NCBI GenBank assembly: GCA_963855995.1
Contig: OY979717.1
Span: forward strand, 18,823,906 to 18,887,905
Source of the DNA: Muricea muricata
Lineage: Eukaryota; Cnidaria; Anthozoa; Malacalcyonacea; Plexauridae
Direction of reading: 5' to 3'
Length of the DNA stretch: 64,000 nucleotides
Made by a program: the position numbers and the translations under genes. Of this stretch, positions 45,353-56,306 are shown piece by piece (position 1 is the stretch's first letter; each line of letters begins with the position of its first letter). The notes beneath the pieces were generated by a model. It was not told the DNA's origin and did not search any database. It was given only the letters and a program-made list of their open reading frames with translations.

Positions 45353-45406
45353 TTGCCTGACGAGTGTGGTAAGCGCTGCTTACCACACGAAACAAATTTG
45401 TAGCAA
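45353..45406 (+). ncRNA. Hammerhead ribozyme in PLE terminus, plus strand
   Basis: Mirror copy of the ribozyme at 43550-43603: stem I 45353-45356 with 45403-45406, CTGACGA 45357-45363, stem II 45364-45374 with 45378-45388, GAAA 45389-45392, predicted cleavage after 45402. Being on the sense strand of the Ig gene intron, it would be present in the pre-mRNA. Confidence 0.9.
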
Positions 45407-45522
45407 ATAAAGTTTTTATGAAGTAAACCAGTGTGCATTGATTGATCTATTATACGCTCTACTTCGGTATTGAGCACTATAAACTGTATATGATTCCGTC
45501 ATCCACAATCAATTTACTCATC

Positions 45523-45524
<2 letters not shown>

Positions 45525-45555
<31 letters not shown>

Positions 45556-45564
45556 ATACATACA

Positions 45565-45600
<36 letters not shown>

Positions 45601-45630
45601 CATACATATATATTATATATATATATATAT
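45525..45630. repeat. TA and CATA microsatellite
   Basis: TA units pass into about ten tandem CATA units and back into TA. The overlapping ORF is an artefact. Confidence 0.92.
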
Positions 45631-45645
45631 TCATTGTGCATATAT

Positions 45646-46799
45646 TATATTTATCATTTATATACCCGGAGCGAGGGGGATTCGGTGAAATATTTTCTGA
45701 AGTGATGATATTTCCCGAGAGCTTTAGCCCTAGGGGAATATCATCACTGAAGGAAATATTTCACTGAACCCCCGAGCGGAGGGTCTATAAATGGTATATT
45801 ATACCGAAAATCAAAAACTTCCGTAAGAATAAACTTTTAAGTTCTTCAAGTTGAACATACCTTCGTAAATATGATGCTCTAAAATACCAAATAGCCAGTT
45901 CTTTGTTTTTATAACGAGAAGTACAGAAAATTCCTTTTAATTTTTTAAATATTTGTGTTTTCAACGTCCTTGTCCTTCAAAATACTTTATAATTCTTCGC
46001 GAAGCTCATCAAACTTTTCGCAAATTCCGCCATTTTTGTTTACGAAAACTTGCCAATCTGTGCTTGCGTGTACAAGCGTTGCTATGACAGCGTGAGATAT
46101 TTACTGTATCTTACTTTAAAAGTGAGATTCAGTGGTATCTCACTTTAAAAGTGAGATACAGTAAGAAATCACCTCATCACGTGGTAGAAATACGATATTT
46201 TGATTGGACAATTTGAGTTTGAGGTATAATATTTATCATTTATATATCCGGAGCGAGGGGGATTCGGTGAAATATTTCCTGAAGTGATGATATTTCCCGA
46301 GGGCTTTAACCCGAGGGAAATATCATCACTGAAGGAAATATTTCACCGAATCCCCCGAGCGGAGGGTCTATAAATGATATATTATACCGAAAATCAAAAA
46401 CTTCCTTAAGAATAAACTTTAAGTTCTTCAAGTTGAACATACCTTCGTAAATATGATGCTCTAAAATACAAAATAGCCAGTTCTTTGTTTATTTTTATAA
46501 CGAGAAGTACAGAAAATTCCTTTTAATTTTTTAAATATTTGTGTTTTTAACGTCCTTGTCCCCCAAAATACTTTATAATTCTTCGTGAAGTTCATCAAAC
46601 TTTTCGCACATTCCGCCATTTTTGTTTACGAAAACTTGCCAATCTGTGCTTGCGTGTGCTTGCGTGTACAAGCGTTGCCATGACAGCGTGAGATATTTAC
46701 TGTATCTCACTTTAAAAGTGAGATACAGTGAGAAACCACCTCATCACGTGGTAGAAATACGATATTTTGATTGGACAATTTGAATTTGAGGTATAATAT
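45646..46799. repeat. 582-bp tandem duplication, each unit with two hairpins
   Basis: The units start at about 45646 and 46226 and share nearly all bases. Each opens with a 130-bp palindrome (GGAGCGAGGGGGATTCGGTG ... CACCGAATCCCCCGAGCGGA; centre GAGGGCTTTAACCCGAGG in unit 2). Each ends with a second palindrome of GTGAGATACAGT and ACTGTATCTCAC words. Unit 1 has extra changes in its palindrome (CCTAGGGG). The outer limits are TATTTATCATTTATAT and GGTATAATAT. Palindromic, possibly a transposon duplicated in tandem. Confidence 0.82.
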
Positions 46800-46817
46800 A
46801 TATATATATATATAAAC

Positions 46818-46854
<37 letters not shown>

Positions 46855-46954
46855 CAGCTGGAAAAATGTATAGTATTCAAATAGTCTAGTCACCCAGCAT
46901 ATTTCCTGGAATACTTAACCAATTTTTGTGACGAATGTTTTTTGTCCCTAACAG

Positions 46955-47233
46955 GTTACGCCGGTTCTCCAAAAAACGTCAAATACAGGTACTATCCATA
47001 TTCCAGAAGCTATGCACTATATTGGGAACAACCATCAACACACAATGGTCACTGGGTGAGAAAATATGTTCTTGAGGAATGGAAAGAGAATAAAGCGATG
47101 TGGGTGCAGCGTCACAACATAACAACATTAACTGTTACCGTAAAGAACATTGAATCGACAAAAAGATACAGAATTTGCTCTGCTAATGAAATTGGCTATA
47201 AAAACACGTCATGTTCAAAGTCTGTAGTACTGC
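46955..47233 (+). CDS. Ig-superfamily surface protein, exon 4 (fibronectin type III)
   Basis: Acceptor CCTAACAG, donor GTAAGT. The 93-residue domain has FN3 landmarks: SPKNVKYRYY at strand A, YALYWEQPSTHNG (Trp of strand B), VRKYVLEEW, and KNIESTKRYRICSANEIGY (Tyr/Arg of strands E-F and the loop NEIGY). It closes with SCSKSVVL. Phase 1-1. The order Ig-Ig-FN3 is typical of cell-adhesion and recognition receptors. Confidence 0.9.
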
Positions 47234-47325
47234 GTAAGTCAATATATACAGATTCTTATTTTATTGCGGCAGTCGAATCAGCATTTACTATTTTTCCCAG
47301 ATAACTGCGAAATGACTGTTTTTTA

Positions 47326-47599
47326 CAGTCAAAATACAAAGTGTCCCGCTTCCGCTTCTGTAGTCTGTTGCGATTTACTGTAGTTTGTTGTATTTTTCCG
47401 GATTAGATATCGATTAAACGCAATAAAATATATATTTCGCTGCATTTATCATCGACCACTTACTTTGTTGAAACATATCATTTCAAAAACGATAGTTGCA
47501 ATATTTGCAGATAAATCGCTCCTCGCTACTGAAAAACAAAACAAAGTACAGTAAATCACAACAGAGTACAGAAGCGGAACACTTTTTGTATTTTGACTG
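47326..47599. mobile_element. 274-bp MITE, mariner-type ends, TA duplication
   Basis: The ends are CAGTCAAAATACAAAGTGT and the complement of CAGTCAAAATACAAAAAGTG, with TA on both sides. Arms also share GCTTCTGTA and TTACTGTA words. No ORF. Confidence 0.8.
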
Positions 47600-47780
47600 T
47601 AAGTAACACCACCAACCAATAAAGCATGCAGTCAAGTGTAACTGCTAATTGAATAATAATATCAGAAGTCTGTTAAAGCTTGTCAGTTTTTTCAAACGGC
47701 GACAATAAGAAATTCTGACCACAAGGCTTTCTCCACCGCAGAGCCTCCTCAAAAGCTTAGTGACTAAGACTGTTAGCATA

Positions 47781-48166
47781 CAGGGTGAGTAAAAAAAAAC
47801 TGATGCCCTTTCAAATTCAAATTAGCCGCGACTTTCATTACGGAACTTAAAGTATTCCCGTAGGTATACAGAAAACAGATCGTGACTAAGTACACAGTAC
47901 AGGATGAGTAAAAAAACTGATACTATTGAAATTCAAACTAGTAGCATTGCATTCTTGCAATTTGACAGACGTTGATCTAAAACAAAATCTAGTTCCCAGT
48001 GGAAGTTAAAATGCATAATTTTAGCCGTGCAAGAATTGTCAGAATTGGTTTAGGTACTGTTTACTAAATCACGATCTGTTCTCTGTATACCCATGGGAAT
48101 GCACCGTAATGAAATTCGCAGCTAATTTGAATTTGAAAGAGCATCAGTTTTTTTTTACTCACCCTG
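47781..48166. mobile_element. 386-bp MITE, CAGGGTGAGTAAAAA ends, TA duplication
   Basis: The ends are CAGGGTGAGTAAAAAAAA and TTTTTTTTACTCACCCTG, with TA outside. Arms continue (CTGATGCCCTTTCAAATTCA / TGAATTTGAAAGAGCATCAG type). A second internal AGGATGAGTAAAAAAACTGAT near 47909 suggests an older nested or duplicated end. Confidence 0.8.
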
Positions 48167-48412
48167 TATAACAGTAAACGTAAAAACAAACAATTTAACA
48201 AATAGCAAGACCGCTCAAGAACACCATTAACAAAACGTGAGCCAGTTACGTTACAGACCTCTTACAAATGAATTAAGTGACATGATACAAACGCGCATGA
48301 TGACAATACCGAATATGCATGACGTAAAAAGGTAACATCGCAAGGCATTTTGAATATTTTTTACATTTGATGCAATCGGTCGGATTTCTTTGCTTGAGAT
48401 TTCCGAGTTGAC

Positions 48413-48564
48413 CAGTAGCGTAGCCAGCCCGACGATTTAGTCCCGCTATGCAAATATTTTCGTGTTCATTGACTGTAAAAACAACAATTTCTAAAGAAAT
48501 GAATAATTGTAATGATTTGAAATTTGCATAGCGGGACTAAATCGTCGGGCTGGCTACGCTACTG
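48413..48564. mobile_element. hAT-type MITE, 152 bp, exact 8-bp duplication
   Basis: The ends are CAGTAGCGTAGCCAGCC and GGCTGGCTACGCTACTG. The arms are perfect for about 45 bp (through TTTAGTCCCGCTATGCAAAT). The duplication GAGTTGAC is at 48405-48412 and 48565-48572. It is a relative of the element at 27756. Confidence 0.93.
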
Positions 48565-48588
48565 GAGTTGACGAACATAAGACATATT

Positions 48589-49238
48589 TTAAATTAATAA
48601 ATACGACGCTCACTGACTAATAATGTATTAAATCTTTCGCTAGCCAGACTGCTTAGCTTCCAGAAACATTAGACACCTAAAATACAATGATTATCAAAAT
48701 TATGTGCTTACATACTGCAGTGTGTTTGCAACTTTTGATGAAGGCCTTGACTCCCAAGGTCAATACGGAGTACCATATTGTCCTGCCCTTGTCACACAGG
48801 ATGGCTGGGTAAGGCCAAGATCTTCATCATACCATAGCGATAACTCACCAAGCGAATCTAAAGAGAGACACTCGACACAAGGTAGTTGTACGATATGATT
48901 CGGTACTTCCGGTCATTGTTCATCAAGACTAAATAACTACCTTGTGTCGAGTGTCTCTCTTTAGATTCACTTGGTGAGCTATCGCTATGGTGTGATGAAG
49001 ATCTTGGCCTTAACCAGCCATCCTGTGTGACAAGGGCAGGAAAATATGGTACTCCGTATTGAGCTTGGGAGTCAAGGCCTTCATCAAAAGTTGCAAACAC
49101 ACTGCAGTATGGAATGTAAGCACATAATTTTGATAATCATTGTGTTTTAGGTGTCTAATGTTTCTGGAAGTTAAGCAGTCTGGCTAGCGAAAGATTTAAT
49201 ACATTATTAGTCAGTGAGCGTCGTATTTATTAATTTAA
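48589..49238. repeat. 650-bp foldback with two inverted exon-like copies
   Basis: Arms of about 300 bp (48589-48887 and 48935-49238) are inverted copies at high identity around a 47-bp loop. Each arm holds the same exon-like segment: an acceptor (ATACTGCAG), 54 open codons (FATFDEGLDSQ(G/A)QYGVPY ... VTQDGW(V/L)RPRSSS ... SPSESKERHSTQ) and a donor (ACAAG|GTAGTT). The frame has survived in both arms with mostly conservative changes. The phases (2 in, 1 out) do not match exons 2-4 of the surrounding gene, so I do not include it there. A captured and inverted-duplicated exon is the likely reading. Confidence 0.75.
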
Positions 49239-49918
49239 TGTTTTAGTAACCTGACTACGCAATTATATAATAAGACATATTATCAGACAGTTATGCACCT
49301 GTAAGATGTCAATATCTTATCAACTTTTGTATTGGCATGCAAACGAGTTGCATATGACGTTACTGGTTGTGTTAAAACTAATTCACACTTCATCTAATTG
49401 AATCCTTTTATTGATATCTGGTGGCAAGTTGAAGTTACAATCATTTTATCTATTTTGGTATTCAATTCTTGATAAAACTTTCACCTAGATAGTACATATT
49501 GCACACAAAAAGTGTATTTGGGTATAGTTGCGACTGTTGTGCTATACATTATGGGCGTTTGTGTAAATCAACACATTTTAAAAATAAATATATAAATAAA
49601 TACCAGATGGAAGAGGTGGAATTATTTACCTAAAATCTTGCACATTCCCGACGGTAATTTGGCAACATTTGCCCAAAATGCCGCTTAAAACATTAAACAT
49701 CAGCTTATTTGTCAAAAAACAAAAAAATCTTATTCCTTTAAAAAGTTTCCTTTTCTTTGGGGGATTAACAGGAATCTACAAAAGAAGAGAAAAGAATGCG
49801 ACATTCGAGATTCCTTCCTCATCCCTGAAATTACGGATAAGAGAATCTTTATATTTTTACCGACATTACAGTATGTCTGGCGTGCACATGACTTTCTTCT
49901 TTTTTTACTTTTCTGCAG

Positions 49919-50034
49919 TAAAGACGAGAGAACCTACTTCAGACGAAAGAGGAACATCAAGTCAGTTTTGGCCAAGTTTGGGGCTTGTTCTTCTGATGAC
50001 CTTGCTGACCGCCGTCTTCTCTGAACATCACTGA
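49919..50034 (+). CDS. Ig-superfamily surface protein, exon 5 (GPI-type tail, stop)
   Basis: The acceptor is a long pyrimidine tract plus CTGCAG. In phase 1 it reads a polar stalk (KTREPTSDERGTSSQFWPS), then a hydrophobic end (LGLVLLMTLLTAVF) and SEHH before TGA at 50032. A C-terminal hydrophobic run with almost no cytoplasmic tail, preceded by small residues (GTSS), fits a GPI-attachment signal. A single-pass membrane anchor is the alternative. A possible polyadenylation signal AATAAA lies at 50376. Confidence 0.8.
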
Positions 50035-51229
50035 ATATGTCATTGGAGTTCCCCAGGCGTTTAACAAGGAGAATATATGGGCGATATTGCGTATCTCTAT
50101 TACTGATCACCCCCTACTGTTTATCCAACTTTGATTGAAAAATCCAAAAACAATTATTGAGTCAGTTATCGCACACTAAATGTGCACTTTTGTGCTGCAT
50201 TGATTACCATTGTTATAATTCCCCATTCGGAGAATGCTGCATTCGATTTTCAAGATTTAAGTGACATGGATAGGCATATTATAGGAAAGTGATCGCAGGC
50301 AAATAGTCTACCATTAATCCAAACATCCTTTTCAGTTAATTCAAGTCCTTTTGATTTACTATTTAACATACAATTAATAAAAGTTGAAATATATAGAATT
50401 AAACAGTGCAGTAGTTACTACACGAGATTAAAGAGCCATTCCATAATAGTGTAGAAAACACACACGTTAATTAATAATAACAGTATTTACTCCATCAACT
50501 AATTAAGACAGAGACATATTTGATGATAAAAAATAAGTACCACCTGCAGGTAATGTGAACATCTTCGACGACACATTAGCGTGAAAAAAACTTTTCGTGA
50601 ACTTATTTAACGTGTATGACTTAGAGCAATATTAATATACATTTTCACCAACATATTTCGCAAGAAAAACGTTCTGATTTTAATTTTTTTCATGATGCGA
50701 TATCATATGCATTAACAAGAGCACTTCAGCATTGTTTTGGGGAAATAGGATTTAGTTGAATTTGACCCTATTGTAGCGCAATAAAAACTGTTTCTGTGGA
50801 GAATTTCATTGAGGCTGATGTTATGGAATGGTTTTGTAGTAACTTCGTGAAATTATAGCGGTATATATTAACTATTTTTACTATATAAGCCTCTGTGATC
50901 TGACCGTGAGTAAAAGGCCTGGAACTAGCACCAAATAGAAAACCATTTTCCTGTTTTTTATCATCCACTTATTTCTTTTATTTTTCGCACTGAAACTTAT
51001 TGGAACTTACTATGTTCAACAAAGCAAATTACACAAGTCTACGAGAAATTTGAAACCGTACGAAAGTAAATTCAGTATTTTGGATCAACAAATGGATTTT
51101 TATATGACATAGATAAGCAGTGCCAGTACATTTCGGTCTTACGCACATGTTTCTTCATCTAATTTGCAGCATGCAATACTGAATATTCTTTTTGCAGCAC
51201 GTAATATTGAATATTCTTTTTTATCACAT

Positions 51230-51568
51230 ACTTGTGCCTTCATCTGGGTGATAACACGGTGACATAAAAACGATGTGTCCCGCGATATCGTTTTTTGTCC
51301 CGCTCAAAACAAAGATGGCGTCCGACTGAAGGATCGATAGACGATAGAGATATAACAACAAAAATATAAAATAATGCTGGGAAAATAACACAAAGAAATT
51401 TGCAGCTATTAAAAGATAAGTTATTTTTGGTTTGTTTTTGTAATTTCTACCTGTTTAGCGTATTTTAAACAATAATTTTGAATTCATTTTGAAATGTACT
51501 CGAAGTATAAATAATTTGAAAATATAATCTGGTTTTTGCTCTAGATAAAGGCACAAGTATGAGATAAA
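51230..51568. mobile_element. 339-bp inverted-repeat element
   Basis: The ends TTTATCACATACTTGTGCCT and AGGCACAAGTATGAGATAAA pair at 24 of about 26 positions. The interior contains an ACATAAAAACGATGTGTCCCG segment. No flanking duplication is clear. Confidence 0.55.
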
Positions 51569-51683
51569 TAGGTTATCACATTCGAGACTCGGTAATATCA
51601 GTTTTATCGCTCTAGTTGCGATATCATAGTCGTCTCTCGAGCGATAAAACTGATATCACCTCGCCTCTCATATGACAACCTAT
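51569..51683. repeat. 115-bp imperfect palindrome
   Basis: ATAGGTTATCACATTCGAGA and AGTTTTATCGCTC on the left pair with GAGCGATAAAACT and GACAACCTAT on the right. It directly abuts the preceding inverted repeat, so both may be one composite element. Confidence 0.55.
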
Positions 51684-52071
51684 ACATATACTTTTTCCCA
51701 CATGCAATTAAAATTAATTCCCCAATATTTTTGGTTGTTTTATCCAAATAGTAGTGGGTAATTACAGTGTGACAATGAAATCGTAGTTCTCACTTTTTAG
51801 ACGAGTTTTTGGTTTTTGAGAACTGTATATACTTGGGTGAATCCATTTAGAACAGACTTTTTCAAAAAGCTGGTGAAGATATAAAAAACATGTGTAGACA
51901 GAATGGCTTCATTTGTATTTAATATTAGTTACTGATTGTAATACTAAAAATTAAATCGTAAATATTGTAAATAAATATTGAATACCCGCAGTGTACCAAA
52001 TGTTTACATCTTCTGAATTTTTTTTATTAGTCTAGTTACACCAAGATTCATATTTCTCTGTGTAGTTTAAA

Positions 52072-53699
52072 CTATGAAGAGCAAATTTTCCTTACAGCTT
52101 TTGTGATACCCCAACTTAAAATTGGAACACAAGTATGCACAATGATAAGCAATGTAACTATGATAACAAACACAATAATGTAGGTATGATGACTACCACA
52201 ATAACTTTTATAGGTTGGGATGTCTTCCTGCACCCTAATTGTATCTAATTTCCAAATCCATGGTTTGTGTGGATCTGTAGATTTAAAAGAACGCTGAATC
52301 TGCCTCCAAGATTCACCAAAAACCTTTGCAAGATAAAGTTCGGGATTGCTGTGTGTTTTATATTGCCGACCATTAATAGTAATGTTTGTGGAAGCTGTTT
52401 GAACACCTTCATACGGATAAATATCAATATAGCCTACTGAATTCCATTCAGGTTTTGTAATGGGCAAAATAGCTCTCATTAGTTCTAATATTTGTTCATT
52501 AAACAAATCATAACTGAATAGGTTTGAGAGTTTAGTCCTCAAAGGAAAAAGAGGGATTATTCTCCTTAGCTGGTATATCAAAGGGGTGGAATAGTGCTTC
52601 TTCTGCATGACTTTTTTCAATCTACCAAAAGAATATGAGTCTCGATAATCTGTTGGTGCAAGATCAATGTCAATGTCTCTAGTCCAAGGAATAATGTTCC
52701 TAGATCTGACAGCTCCTAAAACTGTACCATAAGAAAGACGATAATCCAGTCCAACTTCATTCAGGCCATCCACAGCATCAATTAAGAACTGATTTAGGGC
52801 AACATCACAGCAAAATAATGACAATTGCTTTGAAATAGAATTCTTGATTTCTCCCATAGGTTTATTTGGGCAGTAAAATTCATTTCGTATGCATTTAGTC
52901 CAAGTAATTGAGTCACTTCGGATGATTCTTAAAATATTATGATTGAACCCCAAAAGACCATAGTCAAGGTATACTTCTGTTGTTTTCATACCACCTCTAT
53001 CAACAACCAACTGTTCATTAGTGAAAGTGCAATTCAAGGAAGAAGCAAATTGAGAGTACCTTTTGACCTGAGAAAAAAATCAAGCAAGGTAGCTTCTCCA
53101 TGTGATGGTCTAAAACTAAGCTTGTCAAACACTTTTTTTCGAATCAAAAATGGTGTTTCCACTATGGAACAGTTGAAAAATGATACAGACTGCTGGTTGA
53201 TTTCCCTTGTGTGCACTTTATCACCTTCACGTAATACCATACTCCAGTGTTTAGTAAAAAATGTACATGATGTCCTAATGGTGTTCTGGGCATCAGGATG
53301 AACTGGTTTGCTGGCACACGAAGCTCCATCGAAATCACACCAAGTTTCAAGAATATCTAATAGATTGCCTACATTATTACACAATCTCTGACTGCACGAT
53401 GAGCAAGAGGTTTCTCTTGGCAAAACCAAAAGATATTTCCCTTTACCCTGGGCACGACTGGTTCTTTGATGAATTCCGACAACTTCAACTTCGGAATACA
53501 TGTGTTTGTCCTCAAAATCTTCCTCTAAATGGCAGTTTATTTGTGACGACAAAGAGTGAACGCCTCGTGATAATGTAAAACTACACGGATCTAAGACCTC
53601 GTTGAATACAATTAGCACTGTGCAAAGAAAACACAACAATAATTTGTACTTTAAACATAGCGTTTGTTTGCAGGATTGAGAAATCGCCATGTTAGACAA
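52072..53699 (-). pseudogene. Fukutin/FKRP/LicD-family phosphotransferase-type gene, frameshifted
   Basis: Two abutting minus-strand ORFs, 53034-53699 (221 codons) and 52072-53037 (321 codons), form one protein broken by a single shift near 53035-53075. The first starts MSNMAISQSC with a type II membrane anchor (YKLLLCFLCTVLIVF) and a Cys-rich lumenal segment. The second has the LicD/fukutin core: LDYRLSYGTVLGAVR, then PWTRDIDIDLAPTDY with the DxD metal motif, and SVGYIDIYPYEG. Its end holds a further hydrophobic helix (YIIVFVIIVTLLIIVHTCV). Family members transfer ribitol-phosphate or phosphocholine-type groups in the Golgi. Apart from the one shift the frame is clean for about 540 codons, so a recent lesion, an allelic defect or a sequencing error are all possible. 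AATAAA lies at 52023-52028 on the minus strand. Confidence 0.85.
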
Positions 53700-54579
53700 A
53701 TGATTTTATATCTTGCTTCTTGTGACAACTGATGGGCTGATACTCTTGCCAGATTGACACGAACACCAATATTAGCAATATATACATGATATATCCGTCT
53801 GATGTTGCATGTTGAAAAAGGGTCGAATTGATTAAAAAATGATACATTTAATACAGCATTTGCATGTCATTTGAATAAAAAAAAATCACATATTCACATT
53901 TGAACGACTGGTAGGTCAGTAGCACCGGACGAAGGCCGATAGCGCCATTTGAACATCACTGGTCCAATATCGGATTACATCGGAGCGTCGCAATTTTCAT
54001 ACCGGTTAGGCTGTTGTTTAAATTCATAACATTCCATTCATATCAACGACACCTTATTATTAATGATATATTCCGTAAAGTGAAAATCAATGAGACGCAA
54101 TTAACATTACCATTGACGTATTATTATTGAGGTATTGACGCATGAACGTATTTTAAAACATTACCATTTTCACAACAACACAAGAAAAAAAACCCAAAAG
54201 ACATTTAACAACGTACAAATATTCATTAATACAGGCGTAGAAAGTATATATGGTCTGTTCACACAACAGCAAACATGCAATTAGATGCAACAGTTTTCAG
54301 CCCTAGACGTGTTTTCGGGCAAGGCATCGTGGCAAGTATGTCTGCATAGGTCTACCCCATGCAATAGACTTCTGTGCTGTTATGTAGTGCATATTTCTTT
54401 CAGCAGCTGCGATCAATATTTGTTGCCGAAATTCACCCAATGGTATTTGTGCATTTCTTGACGCTTGCCTGTCATTCATACGAAGTTGAATGTGAGGACG
54501 GGAAATGTCTGCCTTGATGTCTGCCTTAACACCACTGAGGCACTGACCGCTCTTCACATGGTGCAGCGCAAATATTTCA
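53700..54579. other. Upstream flank of the FKRP-like gene
   Basis: Promoter region and AT-rich DNA. The overlapping ORFs at 54303-54659 have no domain evidence. Confidence 0.45.
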
Positions 54580-54835
54580 GAAGCTCTAATTCAAGCTCTA
54601 ATGCTGAGAAAGCTAAGTTAGATCTCAAATTCCTGCTTCAATGCCGTGATAACAATTGACAAAATCACTCCAAAGTTTGTTCGATGGAAGAATCTAAAGT
54701 CGAAAAGCTTAAAACTAAGGAACTCATACCACCGCAAGATACTGAAAGAAGCGATACAAGATAAACGCATTTCCCTTAAGGAACTCAACACCCAACCCAA
54801 ACTGCATAGTATCTGGCAACTACGCACCTACGATT
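54580..54835 (+). pseudogene. Likely PLE N-terminal/RT-proximal fragment
   Basis: Across two plus-strand frames the reading is AEKAKLDLKFLLQCRDNN, then PKFVRWKNLKSKSLKLRNSY and RKILKEAIQDK. This pattern, FLLQCRDNxxxPKF followed by basic residues, is what I know from the region before the RT of Penelope-like elements. Only about 85 codons are present, with one frameshift. Confidence 0.45.
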
Positions 54836-55938
54836 TTTTTCGGGTAAAAAGTAGGCACCTTGCGGGGAAAATTACGGAAAATTTCAGGACACCTGGCGCA
54901 CCTAGTTTACTGTGCCTGGTGCTTTGGAAGACCTCGCAGAGTCACCTTATTTTAACCTTTCATGTTTTTGAAATATAATGCAGCACTCAATATTTTAGGC
55001 ACCCTTAAATATGTTTTTGTGCAATGTTCTTTAATAATACTTTGCTGCACCTAGAAGATTTTTCATGGCGCACCTCTTTACTCTTTTCGCACATCCGGCA
55101 TGGCTTGGTTATCCAGAAACTTTATTGATTTAAGTCTATGATCAAGCAACTGCGGCAAAAATTCTTCTTCAAAAGTTCCAAAAGGCAAATATTCTAATAT
55201 CTGAAGTACAAAAACTTTGTTGAAATAATCACAATATTTTGAACTGACCTGAGGTCTTTTCGAGCTCCTGTTTCCACATTACAACTTATCATCATGAAAA
55301 ACTTGGTTTCTCTTTATCATTTTGCTATTAACGCAGAATATTACTTGCTTTTAGGCCAAAAAAAAGAACTTTTCATAGTTAAAAAACACCAGTTTGTAAT
55401 TCATCACACGAGCCTGCAATTATTTTGGTCAGCACCATCAAAAATGAATGGTACCTCATCTTATCTTACTATTATCATGACGATAAAGAATTCAAGGAAA
55501 GGGAGTAAGGCTCTGGAGGTAAGGGATAAGCGTTAAACTCGTAAACGATAAGACTAATCAAGCCAAATTATTAACATCCCCAGCTTTTGACTTTAGCAGC
55601 AATGAGAATTTAGCAGCAATGCATATGTAGACAACACTTTTGGACGGCTTTTGGACGATAAAAGCACGTGTAGTATATTAGGATGTGTCACTTGACATTT
55701 TGGATAAACAAAGCGCGAAAGTTTGTTAAAGCGTGAGTCGAAATTTACCCTCCATATCAATTTGAATTGTTTTTGAAGAAATACTTATATATGAATAAAA
55801 AATAATTATTATCTATTTTTGAACGAAAAGTGCTAAATATCAATGAACGATAGAGCTGGGAATAATAATAGCATTTAATTGACGTGATTCGCAATTTCGC
55901 ATATTTTTTCTTCAACGTTCCAGCTATATTATCAATGT
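54836..55938. other. Intergenic, no gene recognised
   Basis: Only short ORFs; that at 55294-55536 has no known signature. No clear repeat. Confidence 0.45.
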
Positions 55939-56306
55939 CAATCTCGAACCCAGAGCCTGCGTTCCTTTTGGCAAGGACGAGAGGCTCTGGATAACGCCGA
56001 TGAAAAAGTCAGAATAATTATGATTTCGGTACCAGTGTCCTATTGGTAAAACGTAGCAATATCATAGAGCAATATTCCTAGATTTATAGAAGGCAAAGCG
56101 AACTATGACTTGAATAGAGAAATCAATATTTTTCACATCGGAAATGAAAAGAATACAGTTGTTTCACAATGCCCTGGACAGAGGTTTACAGGCTCTGGGG
56201 TACTGGAGCAGGAACAGCATAAACCAATCATATCACATATCTCATCGGCGTTATCCAGAGCCTCTCGTCCTTGCCAAAAGGAACGCAGGCTCTTGGCACG
56301 AGATTG
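55939..56306. mobile_element. 368-bp inverted-repeat element (MULE-like shape)
   Basis: The arms pair from CAATCTCGAACCCAGAGCCT through GCGTTCCTTTTGGCAAGGAC to TAACGCCGATGA, with the complement ending at 56306. The flanking 9-mers TATCAATGT and TATCGATTT agree at seven positions, perhaps a worn duplication. No ORF of note. Confidence 0.65.

Larger units (their letters stand above)
47234..49918. other. Intron 4 of the Ig gene
   Basis: 2.7 kb with four separate palindromic elements in a row (47326, 47781, 48413, 48589). A short candidate alternative exon begins after CTCCACCGCAG at about 47745: joined in phase 1 it would add QPPQKLSD and a stop, giving a secreted form. This is speculative. Confidence 0.6.
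50035..52071. other. Intergenic region between the Ig gene and the FKRP-like gene
   Basis: It holds the 3' flanks of two convergent genes. Two inverted-repeat structures lie at 51230-51568 and 51569-51683. I see no other gene. Confidence 0.5.

Noticed and set aside
47745-47770. Possible alternative last exon of the Ig gene (QPPQKLSD stop)
   Set aside because: Acceptor and phase fit, but nine codons are too little evidence; noted only under intron 4.
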